A stretch of 64,000 nt of DNA from Ectobacillus funiculus (lineage in GTDB: Bacteria > Bacillota > Bacilli > Bacillales > Bacillaceae_G): positions 1 through 64,000 of the forward strand of contig NZ_SCFM01000001.1 in the NCBI RefSeq assembly GCF_004138295.1, given 5' to 3'. The notes under the pieces were generated by a model, which saw nothing but the letters and a program-made list of their open reading frames with translations, did not search any database and had not been told where the DNA came from. Both the position numbers and the translations under genes were made by a program. Position 1 is the first letter of the stretch, and each line of letters begins with the position of its first letter. Shown piece after piece: positions 45,591 through 54,853 of this stretch.

Positions 45591-46061
45591 TTATATTTCA
45601 GATAATTTTTTCACATGCTTTTCCGCGATTTCGTTTACCTTTTTAACACGTCTTTCATATTTTTCAATCCCGCTAAGGAAATCTGTTTTCATCCATACGT
45701 CTACGATTTCAATAGCTAAGGCTGAACCGATTATTTTTCCTCCAATGCATAGAACGTTACTATCTGTATGTTCACGGGCTAATCGTGCGCAAAATGGATC
45801 CTGACAAACGACTGCATGCAAACCGTATATTTTATTGGCAATGAGGGCACTGCCATAACCAACACCATCAATGAAGATACCGCGGTCCGCTTCTCCTTTT
45901 GCTACTGCTAATGATGCAGGATATATATAATCCGGTAAATCACAGGCATCGGTACTATTTGTTCCGAAATCTAATACTTCATGTCCTTGTTGCTTTAGTA
46001 GTTCCTTTACTTCTTCTTTCAAAGCAACTCCAGCATGGTCACTTGCCATAGCAATTTTCAT
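45591..46061 (-). CDS. RpiB/LacA/LacB-family sugar-phosphate isomerase
   Basis: A 156-residue isomerase of ribose-5-phosphate or galactose-6-phosphate. The N-terminal MASDHAGVALKEEV (about 5-18) with the substrate-binding Asp and His is standard. The catalytic loop differs: classic RpiB has CGTGxG, while here it reads IDGVGYGSALIANK (about 64-77), with no cysteine. CQDPFCARLAREHTDSNVLCIG follows in order. The Cys-less form is found in related LacAB-like proteins, so the substrate may not be ribose-5-phosphate. ATG after GGAGGGTACATAG. The gal operon is 9 kb away. Confidence 0.8.
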   Translation of the reverse strand: MKIAMASDHAGVALKEEVKELLKQQGHEVLDFGTNSTDACDLPDYIYPASLAVAKGEADRGIFIDGVGYGSALIANKIYGLHAVVCQDPFCARLAREHTDSNVLCIGGKIIGSALAIEIVDVWMKTDFLSGIEKYERRVKKVNEIAEKHVKKLSEI

Positions 46062-46323
46062 CTATGTACCCTCCAAACATTTTTTAAGACTTCATTATCG
46101 TATCATCAATTATGGATGTTTTCTATAGCAGGCAGGTTGCAGGAGTGATTTTATCTTGAATTTGCGCACTTATTACAAAGCTATTTTCTATAACTCATTT
46201 ACTTGCACTAATCGTAAAGACCTGTTCCTTTTAAAGTTAATAGAATATGGAATATTAAACCAAATTATGAAAAAATTACAAATAAAACATTTTATTTACA
46301 ATCGCTGGATGTTAATATTACTA

Positions 46324-46343
46324 TTGTTCAAACTTTTAAACAA
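46324..46343 (+). promoter_or_regulatory. Near-perfect palindrome ahead of swrC
   Basis: TTGTTCAAACTTTTAAACAA has 9-base arms with a single mismatch, 20 bases before the swrC start. This is the size and place of a TetR/MarR-type operator. No regulator gene is adjacent. The rest of the gap 46062-46323 is AT-rich without a credible gene. Confidence 0.45.
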
Positions 46344-46363
46344 GTTGAAAAGGGGGGATTCAT

Positions 46364-49300
46364 ATGTCTTGGTTTACTAAATGGGCTTTTCAAAATAAAG
46401 CCGCGGTTTCCATTATGTCTATTCTCATCTTGCTCATGGGGATTGTTAGCTACCTCACTCTTCCTATGGAGTTTCTTCCGCCCATTGATCAGCCGCAGGT
46501 GTCGGTTGTGGTAATGGGTCAAGGAGTTGACTCTTCTACAATGGAGAATCAAGTGACAAAGCCAATTGAAACGGCAGTTGCTACAGTAAGCCGCAAACGC
46601 AATATTTTCTCAACAACAGGTGACGGTTATTCTAAAATAGATATTTTCTTTGAGCCCAAGACTGATAAAAAGGATGCTAAGCAGGAAATACAAGACGCGC
46701 TTAGCACTATTGCATTGCCCTCTAATGTATCCAAACCGAGCATCGTACAGCTTAATACGTCAATGATCCCAATTGCCGATATTGCGATTACCTTTGATGA
46801 TGGTCTTACTCCAAGCAATCTGGAGTTTGCAAAAGAAAAAATTTCTCCTTACTTTAAGGATATTAAAGGCGTATCCAACCTTCAGACGTTTGGGACAACG
46901 GATTCTTTTATTTCTGTTCAGGTAAAGAACAAAGAAATGGGTGAAAAGCAGGTTTCTTTAGAAAATATTATGACTGTGCTTCAGGGGCAGAACATGGCTG
47001 CTTCCATCGGTGAAAAAACCATTGATGGGAAGGCAAGCAACCTGAAGGTAGTCGGGGATGTTAACAAAATTGAAGATTTAAAAAAGCTAACAGTTGCGCC
47101 AAACACATCGCTCTCCGATGTGGCCTCTATTGAAATTAAGAAGGCGGAAAATACTTTAACACGCATTAATGGGAAGGATGGACTTCTTTTTATTGTGACG
47201 AAGGATAGTCATTCTAATGCCGTTTCCATTAGCCACGAGATTAAGAAGGCAACGAAGGAAATTAACAGTAAGTATGATCATGTAAAGGCAACCGTTATTT
47301 TGGCAACAGCTGATATGGTAGAGAATTCCGTCAACAGCATGATGAAGGAAGTACTGCTGGGGGCCTTATTTGCTACTATTGTTATTATGATATTTTTACG
47401 CAATATCCGTTCTACCTTTATCACAATTGTTTCAATCCCGCTATCTTTATGCTTGACGTTATTCTTGCTTGTTAAATCGGGTATTACCTTAAATATATTG
47501 ACACTGGGTGGTATAGCTGTAGCGGTAGGGCGGCTAGTAGATGACAGCATTGTTGTTATTGAAAATATTTTCCACCGAGCTCAGCGCGAGAAAGTTACAG
47601 CGGAGCTTATAATGGCTGCAACAAAGGAGGTTGGCGCAGCCATTACCTCTTCTACATTAACGACAGTAGCTGTCTTTTTGCCGATTGGTCTTGTTAACGG
47701 TGATTTACAGGACTTAGTGCTGCCATTTGCACTGACGATTACGTATTCCCTGCTTACATCTCTTATCGTTGCATTAACTGTTGTTCCGCTTATGAGTGCG
47801 GGGCTTTTGAAAAACGCAAAGCTAAAAGAGCACAAACCGACAGTTAGATTTAAAAATTTGCTGAGCTGGTCGCTTAATCATAAATGGATTATACTCTTAA
47901 CTTCATTTGTTATGTTCGCAGGTTCCATTGGCGCTTACTTCATGATGCCAAAAGGAACTGTTAATAGATCGACTGTCGATTTTATGCAAGTAACGCTAAG
48001 TTATCCGAATGATACACCAATTGAGACTGTGAAAGACAATACGAAAAAGCTAGAAACATTTTTACTCGGTCAAGATGATGTGAAGTATTTGTTTACACAG
48101 CTTGGCAATAGTGCGGATGCTGCCAAATATGGTGAAATTGGTTCTCCTACAAAAGCAAGCTATATGCTGATTTTAAAAAAGGATATTGATTCTGAAGCAC
48201 TTACGAAGAAAATTGAAGAGCAAAAGGGAAATTACTCTGGTGCTAAGCTAACAGCAGGAGCAGGATCTTTGACAGGGAGCGGCGGGCCGCAAATTACAAT
48301 TGATGTTGTCGGTGAAAAGCTAGGCGATCTAGAAACTGCTGCCAAGGATATTAAAGCCAAAATAGCAGGTATAAAAGGCGTGGAGGCTGTTGAAACGAAT
48401 CAAGAGGAGAAGAAAACAGTATACTCCTTTGTAGTTGACCCGTCTAAAGCGAAGGCAGAGCAAGTTGCACAACAGCTGGCCGTAATGTTTAATAGAATGC
48501 CAATGGGAACGATTATGGTCGATGATCAACAGACACCAGTTCTGCTGGAGCCAGTTTTAGATCCGAAGAAAGAATCAGACTTGAAAGATATCAATCTAGC
48601 AACTCCGGCAGGTACCATTCCTGTCTCAGAAATTGCCACGCTCAAAAAGGAAGAACAACCAACCAATGTGTTTCATAAAGATGGAGATTCTTATATTCGT
48701 GTGACAGCTACGGTAGAAGCTGATCAGTTATCTGTTATCTCTACAGAAATCAATAAAGCATTGTTTGGAGAGCAACCAGGAAAAGGGCTGGACTTTCCAA
48801 AGGGAGTGGATATATTTGTAGGCGGTGCGAGTACGCAGCAGGCTGATGATTTCACTGATTTGTTCATGACAATGCTCGCTTCCATCGGGATTGTATTTTT
48901 AATCATGGTTATCACATTTAAAACATTACGTGCTCCTATCGCGATTCTCTTTTCCTTGCCGCTTGCAGCTATCGGTGCTATTTTAGGATTGTTAATTAGC
49001 CGCATCGTGGTAGATCCAACCGCATTGCTTGGAGCATTAATGCTCATTGGAGTTGTTGTAACAAACGCCATTGTACTGCTTGATCGGGTGAAGAAAAATG
49101 AGACTACGATGACGATTCGCGATGCCATTCTTGATGCTGCGGCAACACGCATGCGCCCAATTCTCATGACTGCAGTTGCGACTATTTGCGCTATGCTGCC
49201 ATTACTATTTAAGAAATCAGAAACCGGCAGCCTTGTGTCCGCCAATCTTGCCGTTGTTGTTATTGGAGGATTGAGTGTTGCGACGTTGTTAACACTGGTT

Positions 49301-49384
49301 GTCATTCCGGTTGTATATGAATTGCTTCATTTTAAAAAGGCGAAGCAGCAGCGAATGCAGAAGGAAACAAACACAGCATTATAA
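46364..49384 (+). CDS. swrC: RND-type efflux/lipopeptide exporter
   Basis: 1006 residues, the RND layout: TM1 near 12-32, a large extracellular loop, six membrane segments (about 330-490), a second loop and six more (about 830-990). Motifs AVGRLVDDSIVVIENIFHR (proton-relay Asp pair, about 387-405) and VVVTNAIVLLDRVKK support it. In B. subtilis SwrC exports surfactin and supports swarming. Gram-positive RND pumps have no outer-membrane channel, as here. ATG after AAGGGGGG. It stands alone between two direct copies of a palindromic repeat. Confidence 0.9.
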   Translation: MSWFTKWAFQNKAAVSIMSILILLMGIVSYLTLPMEFLPPIDQPQVSVVVMGQGVDSSTMENQVTKPIETAVATVSRKRNIFSTTGDGYSKIDIFFEPKTDKKDAKQEIQDALSTIALPSNVSKPSIVQLNTSMIPIADIAITFDDGLTPSNLEFAKEKISPYFKDIKGVSNLQTFGTTDSFISVQVKNKEMGEKQVSLENIMTVLQGQNMAASIGEKTIDGKASNLKVVGDVNKIEDLKKLTVAPNTSLSDVASIEIKKAENTLTRINGKDGLLFIVTKDSHSNAVSISHEIKKATKEINSKYDHVKATVILATADMVENSVNSMMKEVLLGALFATIVIMIFLRNIRSTFITIVSIPLSLCLTLFLLVKSGITLNILTLGGIAVAVGRLVDDSIVVIENIFHRAQREKVTAELIMAATKEVGAAITSSTLTTVAVFLPIGLVNGDLQDLVLPFALTITYSLLTSLIVALTVVPLMSAGLLKNAKLKEHKPTVRFKNLLSWSLNHKWIILLTSFVMFAGSIGAYFMMPKGTVNRSTVDFMQVTLSYPNDTPIETVKDNTKKLETFLLGQDDVKYLFTQLGNSADAAKYGEIGSPTKASYMLILKKDIDSEALTKKIEEQKGNYSGAKLTAGAGSLTGSGGPQITIDVVGEKLGDLETAAKDIKAKIAGIKGVEAVETNQEEKKTVYSFVVDPSKAKAEQVAQQLAVMFNRMPMGTIMVDDQQTPVLLEPVLDPKKESDLKDINLATPAGTIPVSEIATLKKEEQPTNVFHKDGDSYIRVTATVEADQLSVISTEINKALFGEQPGKGLDFPKGVDIFVGGASTQQADDFTDLFMTMLASIGIVFLIMVITFKTLRAPIAILFSLPLAAIGAILGLLISRIVVDPTALLGALMLIGVVVTNAIVLLDRVKKNETTMTIRDAILDAAATRMRPILMTAVATICAMLPLLFKKSETGSLVSANLAVVVIGGLSVATLLTLVVIPVVYELLHFKKAKQQRMQKETNTAL

Positions 49385-49390
49385 AGAGGG

Positions 49391-49427
49391 GAAAGCTCCT
49401 GTTTAGCAGAGGGCTTTCTTTTTTTCA
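49391..49427 (+). terminator. Terminator of swrC
   Basis: GAAAGC...GCTTTC stem with an inner CTCC/GAGG-type pairing and a T run. Confidence 0.75.
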
Positions 49428-49500
49428 TTATTTAGCATGTTCAGCCTTTAATACGTTAACATGCTCTTGAAAATGAGAAATAGCCTCTATTTAAATTCTA

Positions 49501-49581
49501 TTTATCATTTTCCGACAGAAGACCCCCACTTCAAGCACGTGATGGGTGAGCATTAGCGAGTAGGTGGAGGTAGTTCAATTC
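49501..49581 (+). repeat. Palindromic repeat, right copy
   Basis: Matches 45504-45582 over its whole length. Differences: GATGGG in place of GAC near the middle and GTGGAGGT for GTGGGGGT, which costs one base pair of the stem. No gene lies in 49428-49794. Confidence 0.85.
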
Positions 49582-49794
49582 TTTGTTGTAAAACTCGTTG
49601 AATGTAGATCGTTTTGCCAACGTTTGCTGGTACTGTATATCGGGCTAAAAGAAACTTGTTAGCTGTTACTGTTTATGAATCCGTCGTACAGGGATATTCG
49701 ATCTATGTGGCATTAAATTGTATGATTTATCAAATCTCCTCTTTAATTTTTTGCATAATTCTGTTACAATCACTCGCAACAGGAGGTGTTTAGT

Positions 49795-49986
49795 ATGTCT
49801 ATTAACTTAACGGAATTACTAGGTGTTCCATACGATAATCTTATGGAAGCGAAGGTAGATAAAAGTCCAAGTGAGATCGTGATTACGAATAACAATGGCG
49901 AAACATATTACATTGTAACGCCTGAAGTATACGAAAATGGACCGAAGCAATCAGGTTATGAAATCGTAGTGTCTGACGGAGAATAA
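49795..49986 (+). CDS. Small acidic hypothetical protein
   Basis: 63 residues, soluble, beta-rich (SEIVITNNNGETYYIVTPEVY). Not recognised. The ATG at 49795 follows AGGAGGTGTTTAGT; the longer frame would start inside that site. A terminator overlaps the stop. The strong signals at both ends make it a credible gene. Confidence 0.65.
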   Translation: MSINLTELLGVPYDNLMEAKVDKSPSEIVITNNNGETYYIVTPEVYENGPKQSGYEIVVSDGE

Positions 49987-50003
49987 TTTTTCTCCGTTTT
50001 TTA
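49976..50003 (+). terminator. Terminator overlapping the stop of the small gene
   Basis: GACGGAGAA/TTCTCCGTT with TTTTTT. The remaining gap to 50329 shows only an AACGCTTTC half cre-like string near 50160. Confidence 0.85.
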
Positions 50004-50329
50004 ATGCCGGTTTGTTGATTGATTACCGTTCATTTCGGAAAAACATGTAGCTTGAGAAAGGATTAGTTTCAGATAATAATGTATTTGTCTATAAAAGATA
50101 TATTAATTTCAATTACCATAATGATAACAAAAATTACATTTAGTTAACAAAACATTTACAACGCTTTCTGTTCTCGGTGAATACCCTTAATATGTAAAAA
50201 AAGGTCCTTAAGCTTCTTGTAGAGTTGCACGAAATAGAATTTCATATTAGGTATGTTTTGAAATACGTAACTTTAGCGAAGTCATTGATGTATATCTTTA
50301 CACCAATATCTGAAACTAGGGGGCAACAT

Positions 50330-51073
50330 ATGCAGCATATATCGGTACTATCCAAGAGAGTAAACATATTGATTTCCGGCGTGGTATTATCTACTGGACT
50401 ATACGGAACTCTGCCCAGTGACAAATTCGATGATGGAGTTACTGTACGATTAGCGGCAACACAAGAAACATCTGTACAAAAATATAAGGAGCCAGAAACA
50501 TTTTCCATTACAAATGTTGTAGAACCGGATGCTCATGCTAAAGAAGTCATAATGAAAGCCTTAACTAGGACAGACATTAAACCTAGACTGGATGACGAAG
50601 GAGGAGTGTACGGGAATTTATTTGCAAGTCAGCCGCATCTCGTTGACGTGATACTAAAGGCTTCTAAAACATTTTCTATTCACCCCTACTTTCTGACGGC
50701 TGTACTCATGCAGGAGAGCGGAAATGGCACTTCCTACTCCTTATATGAAAGAAATAATACATCAGGTATGAGATGTATGAGTCCTGATTCTATTCGGGCA
50801 ATAAAGCAAGTATATCCTGATTACGGGGAGGTAGGCTGTGTGCGAACGACCGATCATGGGGAATACGCAACATTTTCTTCTATTGAAGACTGTATTGTGT
50901 ATACATCTTGGTTATTTCGAAATGTATATGCAAACCAAGGGCTTCTTACGGTTGAAGAAATTGGAAAGGTATATGCACCTGTTGGGGATGAGGGAGATCC
51001 TGAAGGGTTTAATGAGGAATGGACTGCTGGTGTAAAATCGAAGTTAATCCAAATGGGTGTTCAAAATTTTTAG
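50330..51073 (+). CDS. Secreted glucosaminidase-domain (lysozyme-fold) protein
   Basis: 247 residues. A signal peptide or anchor (KRVNILISGVVLSTGLYG, about 9-26) precedes a glucosaminidase-like domain (about 95-245). Putative catalytic Glu lies in VLMQESGNGTS, followed by NNTSGMRCM, which parallels the NNxFGI of the family, and YATFSSIEDCIVYTSWLF. It should cleave peptidoglycan glycan strands outside the cell. No SH3 or LysM wall-binding domain is present. ATG at 50330 after AGGGGGCAACAT; the frame continues upstream without a better start. Confidence 0.75.
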   Translation: MQHISVLSKRVNILISGVVLSTGLYGTLPSDKFDDGVTVRLAATQETSVQKYKEPETFSITNVVEPDAHAKEVIMKALTRTDIKPRLDDEGGVYGNLFASQPHLVDVILKASKTFSIHPYFLTAVLMQESGNGTSYSLYERNNTSGMRCMSPDSIRAIKQVYPDYGEVGCVRTTDHGEYATFSSIEDCIVYTSWLFRNVYANQGLLTVEEIGKVYAPVGDEGDPEGFNEEWTAGVKSKLIQMGVQNF

Positions 51074-51495
51074 TTTTTGAGCGCAGGAACTTTAGGGACA
51101 TTGCAGGACATGATTAGCTTTTACATTCTTATTGCTTGTATGTAAGTTGTATTTCAGGACATTTCGTAGGTTATAGGTAACGGAAGTAAACATGTTTACA
51201 TTTGCCTGTGCGCTTTCTAGTTTTAAAATAGGCATTTGAAAGGATGGACTATGCAGCTAGATACGGATTCCTTTTATAAAAGCATTTCAAAACATAGAAT
51301 ACTCGGCCTGTTCTTAGATGTTGTTTTCTGAATTTTTAGTTTTTTGATGTTGATATAGGTTCAAAAATATCAACTAGTTATCAGTTAATGTAAGTGCTTT
51401 AAAAATTTACGTGTATTGCATGTGTAAATGAAACAGGCTTTATAAATATAATCAGTAATACAGCTAAACATGAAAGTCCCTCATCTACAAGAGGG
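51074..51495. other. Gene-free gap with a perfect palindrome
   Basis: GTAAACATGTTTAC (51186-51199) is a perfect 14-bp inverted repeat in otherwise AT-rich DNA. A TCCCTC/GAGGGA hairpin lies at about 51478-51500. No clear gene. Confidence 0.45.
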
Positions 51496-51723
51496 ATGCT
51501 TGACAATAGTAGTTTTCATAGGTCAATTGTTTACGCTAGACTTATACATATTAGTATCGAACTTTTAAGGTTGGAGAGAAAAGACATACATACTTATGTA
51601 AGCGCTTTTAATGTTAAATTTGGAAATGATATGATCTTTGATCTGAATATCAATCAAAGCGGTAATAAACGGTTGGAGGGGATTAATGATCTAACTGGCC
51701 AGTATTTGCGCTACCTAACATAG
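51496..51723 (+). CDS. Doubtful small ORF
   Basis: 75 codons, no recognised similarity. It lacks a good ribosome site: AGAGGG directly abuts the ATG. The internal composition is plausible for a protein (RLIHISIELLRLERKD), but nothing supports expression. Confidence 0.3.
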   Translation: MLDNSSFHRSIVYARLIHISIELLRLERKDIHTYVSAFNVKFGNDMIFDLNINQSGNKRLEGINDLTGQYLRYLT

Positions 51724-51825
51724 ATAGCATGAAAAACAATATTAGAAGCGGTTAGAGCAGTGGAGAATGATAGAATATATCTTTGTCTGAGCTGTTCACC
51801 CAGTAGATTTAGCTGATCTGATCTG

Positions 51826-51961
51826 TTTCGCTGTAGGAAAGTATAAATTTCCAGCCAAAAGTGGATTCGACGTATCTGGAGATTTTAGGAGTGAAGTATG
51901 GGTGCAACTAAGCCTCTGTCTTTGCCCAAGGACAAGGCTTGCCAATCGGTGAGTCTTCTTT
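51826..51961 (+). repeat. Interspersed hairpin repeat, near full length
   Basis: CGCTGTAGGAAAGTATAAAT opens it, inner arms AAATTTCC/GGAGATTT pair through one G-T, and GCCTCTGTCTTTGCCCAAGG leads to CTTGCCAATCGGTGAG, where the terminal stem survives through two wobble pairs. It lies 330 bases before tnrA. TGTCACAAAATTGTCACA follows it at about 51970. Confidence 0.9.
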
Positions 51962-52288
51962 CATTTATACATTTGTCACAAAATTGTCACAGATGAAGGT
52001 CTCATTTCGACATACAGATAGATTCGGCTTGTCCTATACTTATCCATGTTGAGCATTGTATGAGAAGGCATTATGCATGGAGGATGGGGTGAAGAATAGT
52101 ATTATTCATTTTCTATTTCTAAGCCACACCATGGTCTCAGAATTACAATATGCTCTTTAGAAATAAACGGTAAGGGAAGCTCTAATTGGACGAGTCTACT
52201 AGCTCTGCCTGAGGAAAAAGATAGCTCCAGGCAGTGAATTTTAATATTGTTTTACAAAAATATCTTGATGTAAGGGGAGTGGGCAGTT

Positions 52289-52573
52289 ATGTCAGTACAA
52301 GCTATATCTTATAAAGATAAAAAAGTCATTTCAATTGGTGATGTTAGCAAAATAACAGGAATAACTGAACGACAAATCCGTTATTACGAAGAAAGAGAAC
52401 TAATCTTTCCGAAACGTACAGAAAGGGGAACAAGAAAGTATTCATTTGGCGATATAGAAAGACTAATGGATATTATTGAAAAAAGAGAAGACGGTGTGCA
52501 AACATTTGAAATTAGACAGGATCTGTTGAAAAAGGAAAGGCGGTTGGATGGGAAGAAGTTTCAAGTAATATGA
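52289..52573 (+). CDS. tnrA: TnrA-type nitrogen regulator with shortened C-terminus
   Basis: 94 residues. The MerR-type winged helix matches TnrA closely: [14 protein letters not shown] (about 7-20), [33 protein letters not shown] and KREDGVQT. TnrA activates and represses nitrogen genes during glutamine limitation. Usual length is about 110; the tail that binds feedback-inhibited glutamine synthetase is missing, the frame ending after [11 protein letters not shown]. No other frame restores it. AGGGGAGTGGGCAGTT precedes the ATG. Confidence 0.85.
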   Translation: MSVQAISYKDKKVISIGDVSKITGITERQIRYYEERELIFPKRTERGTRKYSFGDIERLMDIIEKREDGVQTFEIRQDLLKKERRLDGKKFQVI

Positions 52574-52882
52574 TGTATGAACGGTAAGATGACAAATTCG
52601 ATATTTCATGAAGGCTTCTTAATGATTTAGTTTTAGGTACGTGTAAGTTGTCCAATGAACCTGCTTTTAATAGTTATCCTTAGATGCTTACGAGTATTAT
52701 TTTCTCCACAACGGCTAGGATGGGGCCAATATGTGTCAAAAAATAGGCCAGAACCATACCTTCCTTCAACCAGAGGGGGTTCCTCCTAGGAAGGGGACAT
52801 AAGGGAAGGGATGGATTGCCATCTCTTATCTGGAGGGAAGCAGCGCGGTATTATTGAAGCATAAAAAGGCCGCAAAGCTTTT
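52574..52882. other. Gap after tnrA
   Basis: No gene seen. An imperfect stem CCTTCCT...AGGAAGG (about 52768-52797) contains an inner GAGGGGG/CCTCCT pairing. Nothing else was recognised. Confidence 0.35.
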
Positions 52883-53014
52883 TTGCACTTTAAGAACGGA
52901 TCAACTTCCGGCTAGGGGCGAATTCGACGTAGCGGGAAACTTTAGGAACAAGGTGTAAGTGCAACTACGCTTCTGTCTTCGCCTAACGGCTTGCCAATCA
53001 GCGCATTTTCTTTA
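52883..53014 (+). repeat. Interspersed hairpin repeat, near full length
   Basis: TTGCACTTTAAGAACGGATC opens it, with outer arms CACTTT and AAGGTG still pairing. The CGAATTCGACGTAG core is kept, and TCTGTCTTCGCCTAACGGC leads to a decayed terminal stem (GCCAATCAGCGC) and TTTTCTTTA. It precedes a convergent minus-strand gene. Confidence 0.9.
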
Positions 53015-53101
53015 CAAAAAAGGCTTTGCGGCGGGACTGTAGCTGTTTTTGCTTAGATCAAAAGCAGTTGTCTGTTTCGAAAGCTCAAGAATGTGGTGCC
53101 A

Positions 53102-53281
53102 TTAGGGTTGAAGTGGCGGGAGGGGAGATGATTCTGTTTCGTTCGAGTTATCGACTTCATTGGTCGTCCCGTTATATTCCCAGCCATTGCTTTCTACCCA
53201 CCATACGAATAACTCCCAAAATTCATCGTGGGGCATATTGACATTTGTAACAATGCCGTTTATTGCGATGTTCTTTTTCAA
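53102..53281 (-). CDS. Small hypothetical protein
   Basis: 59 residues, acidic, with aromatic-rich DEFWELFVWWVESNGWEYNG in the middle and a Ser/Pro tail. Similar short proteins occur in Bacillus, function unknown. The TTG at 53281 is chosen because GAGGTGATAG sits seven bases ahead; a GTG at 53290 would lie inside that site. Confidence 0.55.
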   Translation of the reverse strand: MKKNIAINGIVTNVNMPHDEFWELFVWWVESNGWEYNGTTNEVDNSNETESSPLPPLQP

Positions 53282-53434
53282 TTCTATCACCTCACTGATT
53301 AATAATTCGTTTAGAAATCAATATATTCCTTTAATGTAAGGCTCGTCTGAGGATACATAAATATTGTTTCTGCTCTTTAATTCATTTATGATAAGGATAA
53401 TAATTGTTTAGCGTAAGATAAGGATTGTGAGAGT

Positions 53435-53692
53435 ATGAGAACAGAGATTGAGACGATTTACGATGAAGTATATGAGAGTGTTGAGCAGTATCTGGAGAAG
53501 GTAAGAGAACTTCAGCTATTAAATCTAGAAGCCTCAACCGAAGAGGAAAAAGAAAAAGCATTACGTATGGAGCTCGCACTGCAAACTGCAAAGGATGTAT
53601 TGGAAAATCTGATGGTGCCCGGTAAGAAGCTTACCTTTATGTATGAACCGGGATCAGTAACGTTAGAGATTTTCAAAGATAAAAAAGCTTAA
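53435..53692 (+). CDS. Small coiled-coil hypothetical protein
   Basis: 85 residues, Glu/Lys-rich and largely helical (EEEKEKALRMELALQTAKD), ending in a short beta-like part. Not recognised. The ribosome site is weak (AAGGATTGTGAGAGT before the ATG). A strong terminator overlapping the stop supports it as a real gene. Confidence 0.6.
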   Translation: MRTEIETIYDEVYESVEQYLEKVRELQLLNLEASTEEEKEKALRMELALQTAKDVLENLMVPGKKLTFMYEPGSVTLEIFKDKKA

Positions 53693-53713
53693 TGACTTGT
53701 TCATTAAGCTTTT
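53681..53713. terminator. Bidirectional terminator
   Basis: AAAAAGCTTAATGA/TTCATTAAGCTTTTT between convergent genes, starting within the upstream coding end. Confidence 0.85.
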
Positions 53714-53729
53714 TGGGCGTTATAACACT

Positions 53730-54614
53730 TTAAAATAGATGATCTCCTAGCACTTGGTTGCTTTTGCGAAACTGGCCTGGCGTCATACCGGTTGCTTTTC
53801 GAAATACCTTTGTTAAATAGTTTGCATTCGCATAGCCGACATTTGTAGCGATTTCTTCAACTGAATATTTTGTTTGATGCAGCAGTTCGGCCGCTTTGGT
53901 AATTCGGATTTTGGTCAAATATTGAATGGGGGTTATGCCGGTTGTTTGCTTGAATAAACGGCTGAAGTGAAAACGGGACAAATTTGCTGCTTCCGCCATT
54001 TCGTCAGGTCCGATTTCTTTTTGAAAATGATTGCGGGCAAATAAAACAGCATTTAAAATGTTTTCCGGCCAATCCTCTGTCGATGTATCCAGACTCTTCA
54101 CGTACTGATATAGCTCCATGATAAAGCGGTACGATAGACTTGAGGCCTGAAAGGGATTTGTAATCTTCTTTTCGCTGGCTTCTTGGAAGATTTGAACAAG
54201 AAGCTGGATTGGACTGGATTCAGGATGAAAAGGAACAATAAAATGATGCTGACTCTGAATATAATTCCAGCACTTTTCTACATGCATGCCGTACAGTGTA
54301 ATAAAAATAAACTCCCAATGTTCGCTGTTTTTCGGCAGGTAATATTGGTGATCGCCAGAGATGTTGATAAGAAAAGCTTTTCCTGCATCTAATTTATATT
54401 CTTTTCCATTGATTTCAATCATTCCATAACCGGAAACAGTGTACTGGAAAATGTATTTTTCTGCCTCTTTTCGATTTCGGCCACTCCATTTGTAAAGCGG
54501 AGAGGTTTGCTTCTCCCATCCAACAGACCACATTTGCGCAGCTTCATTCGTTGTCTCCTCCAAAAACCGATAGGCAAAAATGCTGTAATCTTTTATTGGA
54601 AATTTTGAGAGCAA
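53730..54614 (-). CDS. AraC-family regulator, probable regulator of galKET
   Basis: 294 residues. An N-terminal cupin-like sugar-sensing domain (about 40-130: YTVSGYGMIEINGKEYKLDAG) is followed by a C-terminal double helix-turn-helix (about 195-285: DEMAEAANLSRFHFSRLFKQ, GYANANYLTKVFRKATGMTP). It is divergent from galK, so it most likely controls the galactose genes. I prefer the TTG at 54614, seven bases after GAAGGTG. The open frame reaches 54710, but the extra 32 residues are basic, lack a ribosome site and are unlike the family. Confidence 0.85.
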   Translation of the reverse strand: MLSKFPIKDYSIFAYRFLEETTNEAAQMWSVGWEKQTSPLYKWSGRNRKEAEKYIFQYTVSGYGMIEINGKEYKLDAGKAFLINISGDHQYYLPKNSEHWEFIFITLYGMHVEKCWNYIQSQHHFIVPFHPESSPIQLLVQIFQEASEKKITNPFQASSLSYRFIMELYQYVKSLDTSTEDWPENILNAVLFARNHFQKEIGPDEMAEAANLSRFHFSRLFKQTTGITPIQYLTKIRITKAAELLHQTKYSVEEIATNVGYANANYLTKVFRKATGMTPGQFRKSNQVLGDHLF

Positions 54615-54781
54615 ATTTTCACCTTCTTTCCTAAAAATTTCTCTGTACTTTGCATTCTTTCGTTTTTTAATAAGGCTTCTTGTAGCATTTGAAGGGAGCG
54701 GACTCTCCAAGCGATATCATTTTTATGCTTATTATAGATGAAAAAGCAAGAAACTACCTATTTCGCCTTTTTATTTTACCA

Positions 54782-54810
54782 TTGAGAGGCATGAAATAGA
54801 ATCGTAAAAT
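54782..54810 (+). promoter_or_regulatory. Promoter of the gal operon
   Basis: TTGAGA and TAAAAT separated by 17 bases, about 44 bases before galK. No cre site was recognised in the 240-bp divergent region. Confidence 0.6.
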
Positions 54811-54853
54811 GAAGGCATAAATAATATACAGTGTCAAAGGATGGGATGAAGCA

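Noticed and set aside
46156-46380. 74-codon frame upstream of swrC
   Set aside because: AT-rich, Lys/Leu/Ile/Phe-only composition, runs into the swrC start, no ribosome site.
51969-51987. TGTCACAAAATTGTCACA as a TnrA/GlnR operator
   Set aside because: It is a direct repeat, not the inverted TGTNA-N7-TNACA pattern, and lies 300 bases from tnrA.
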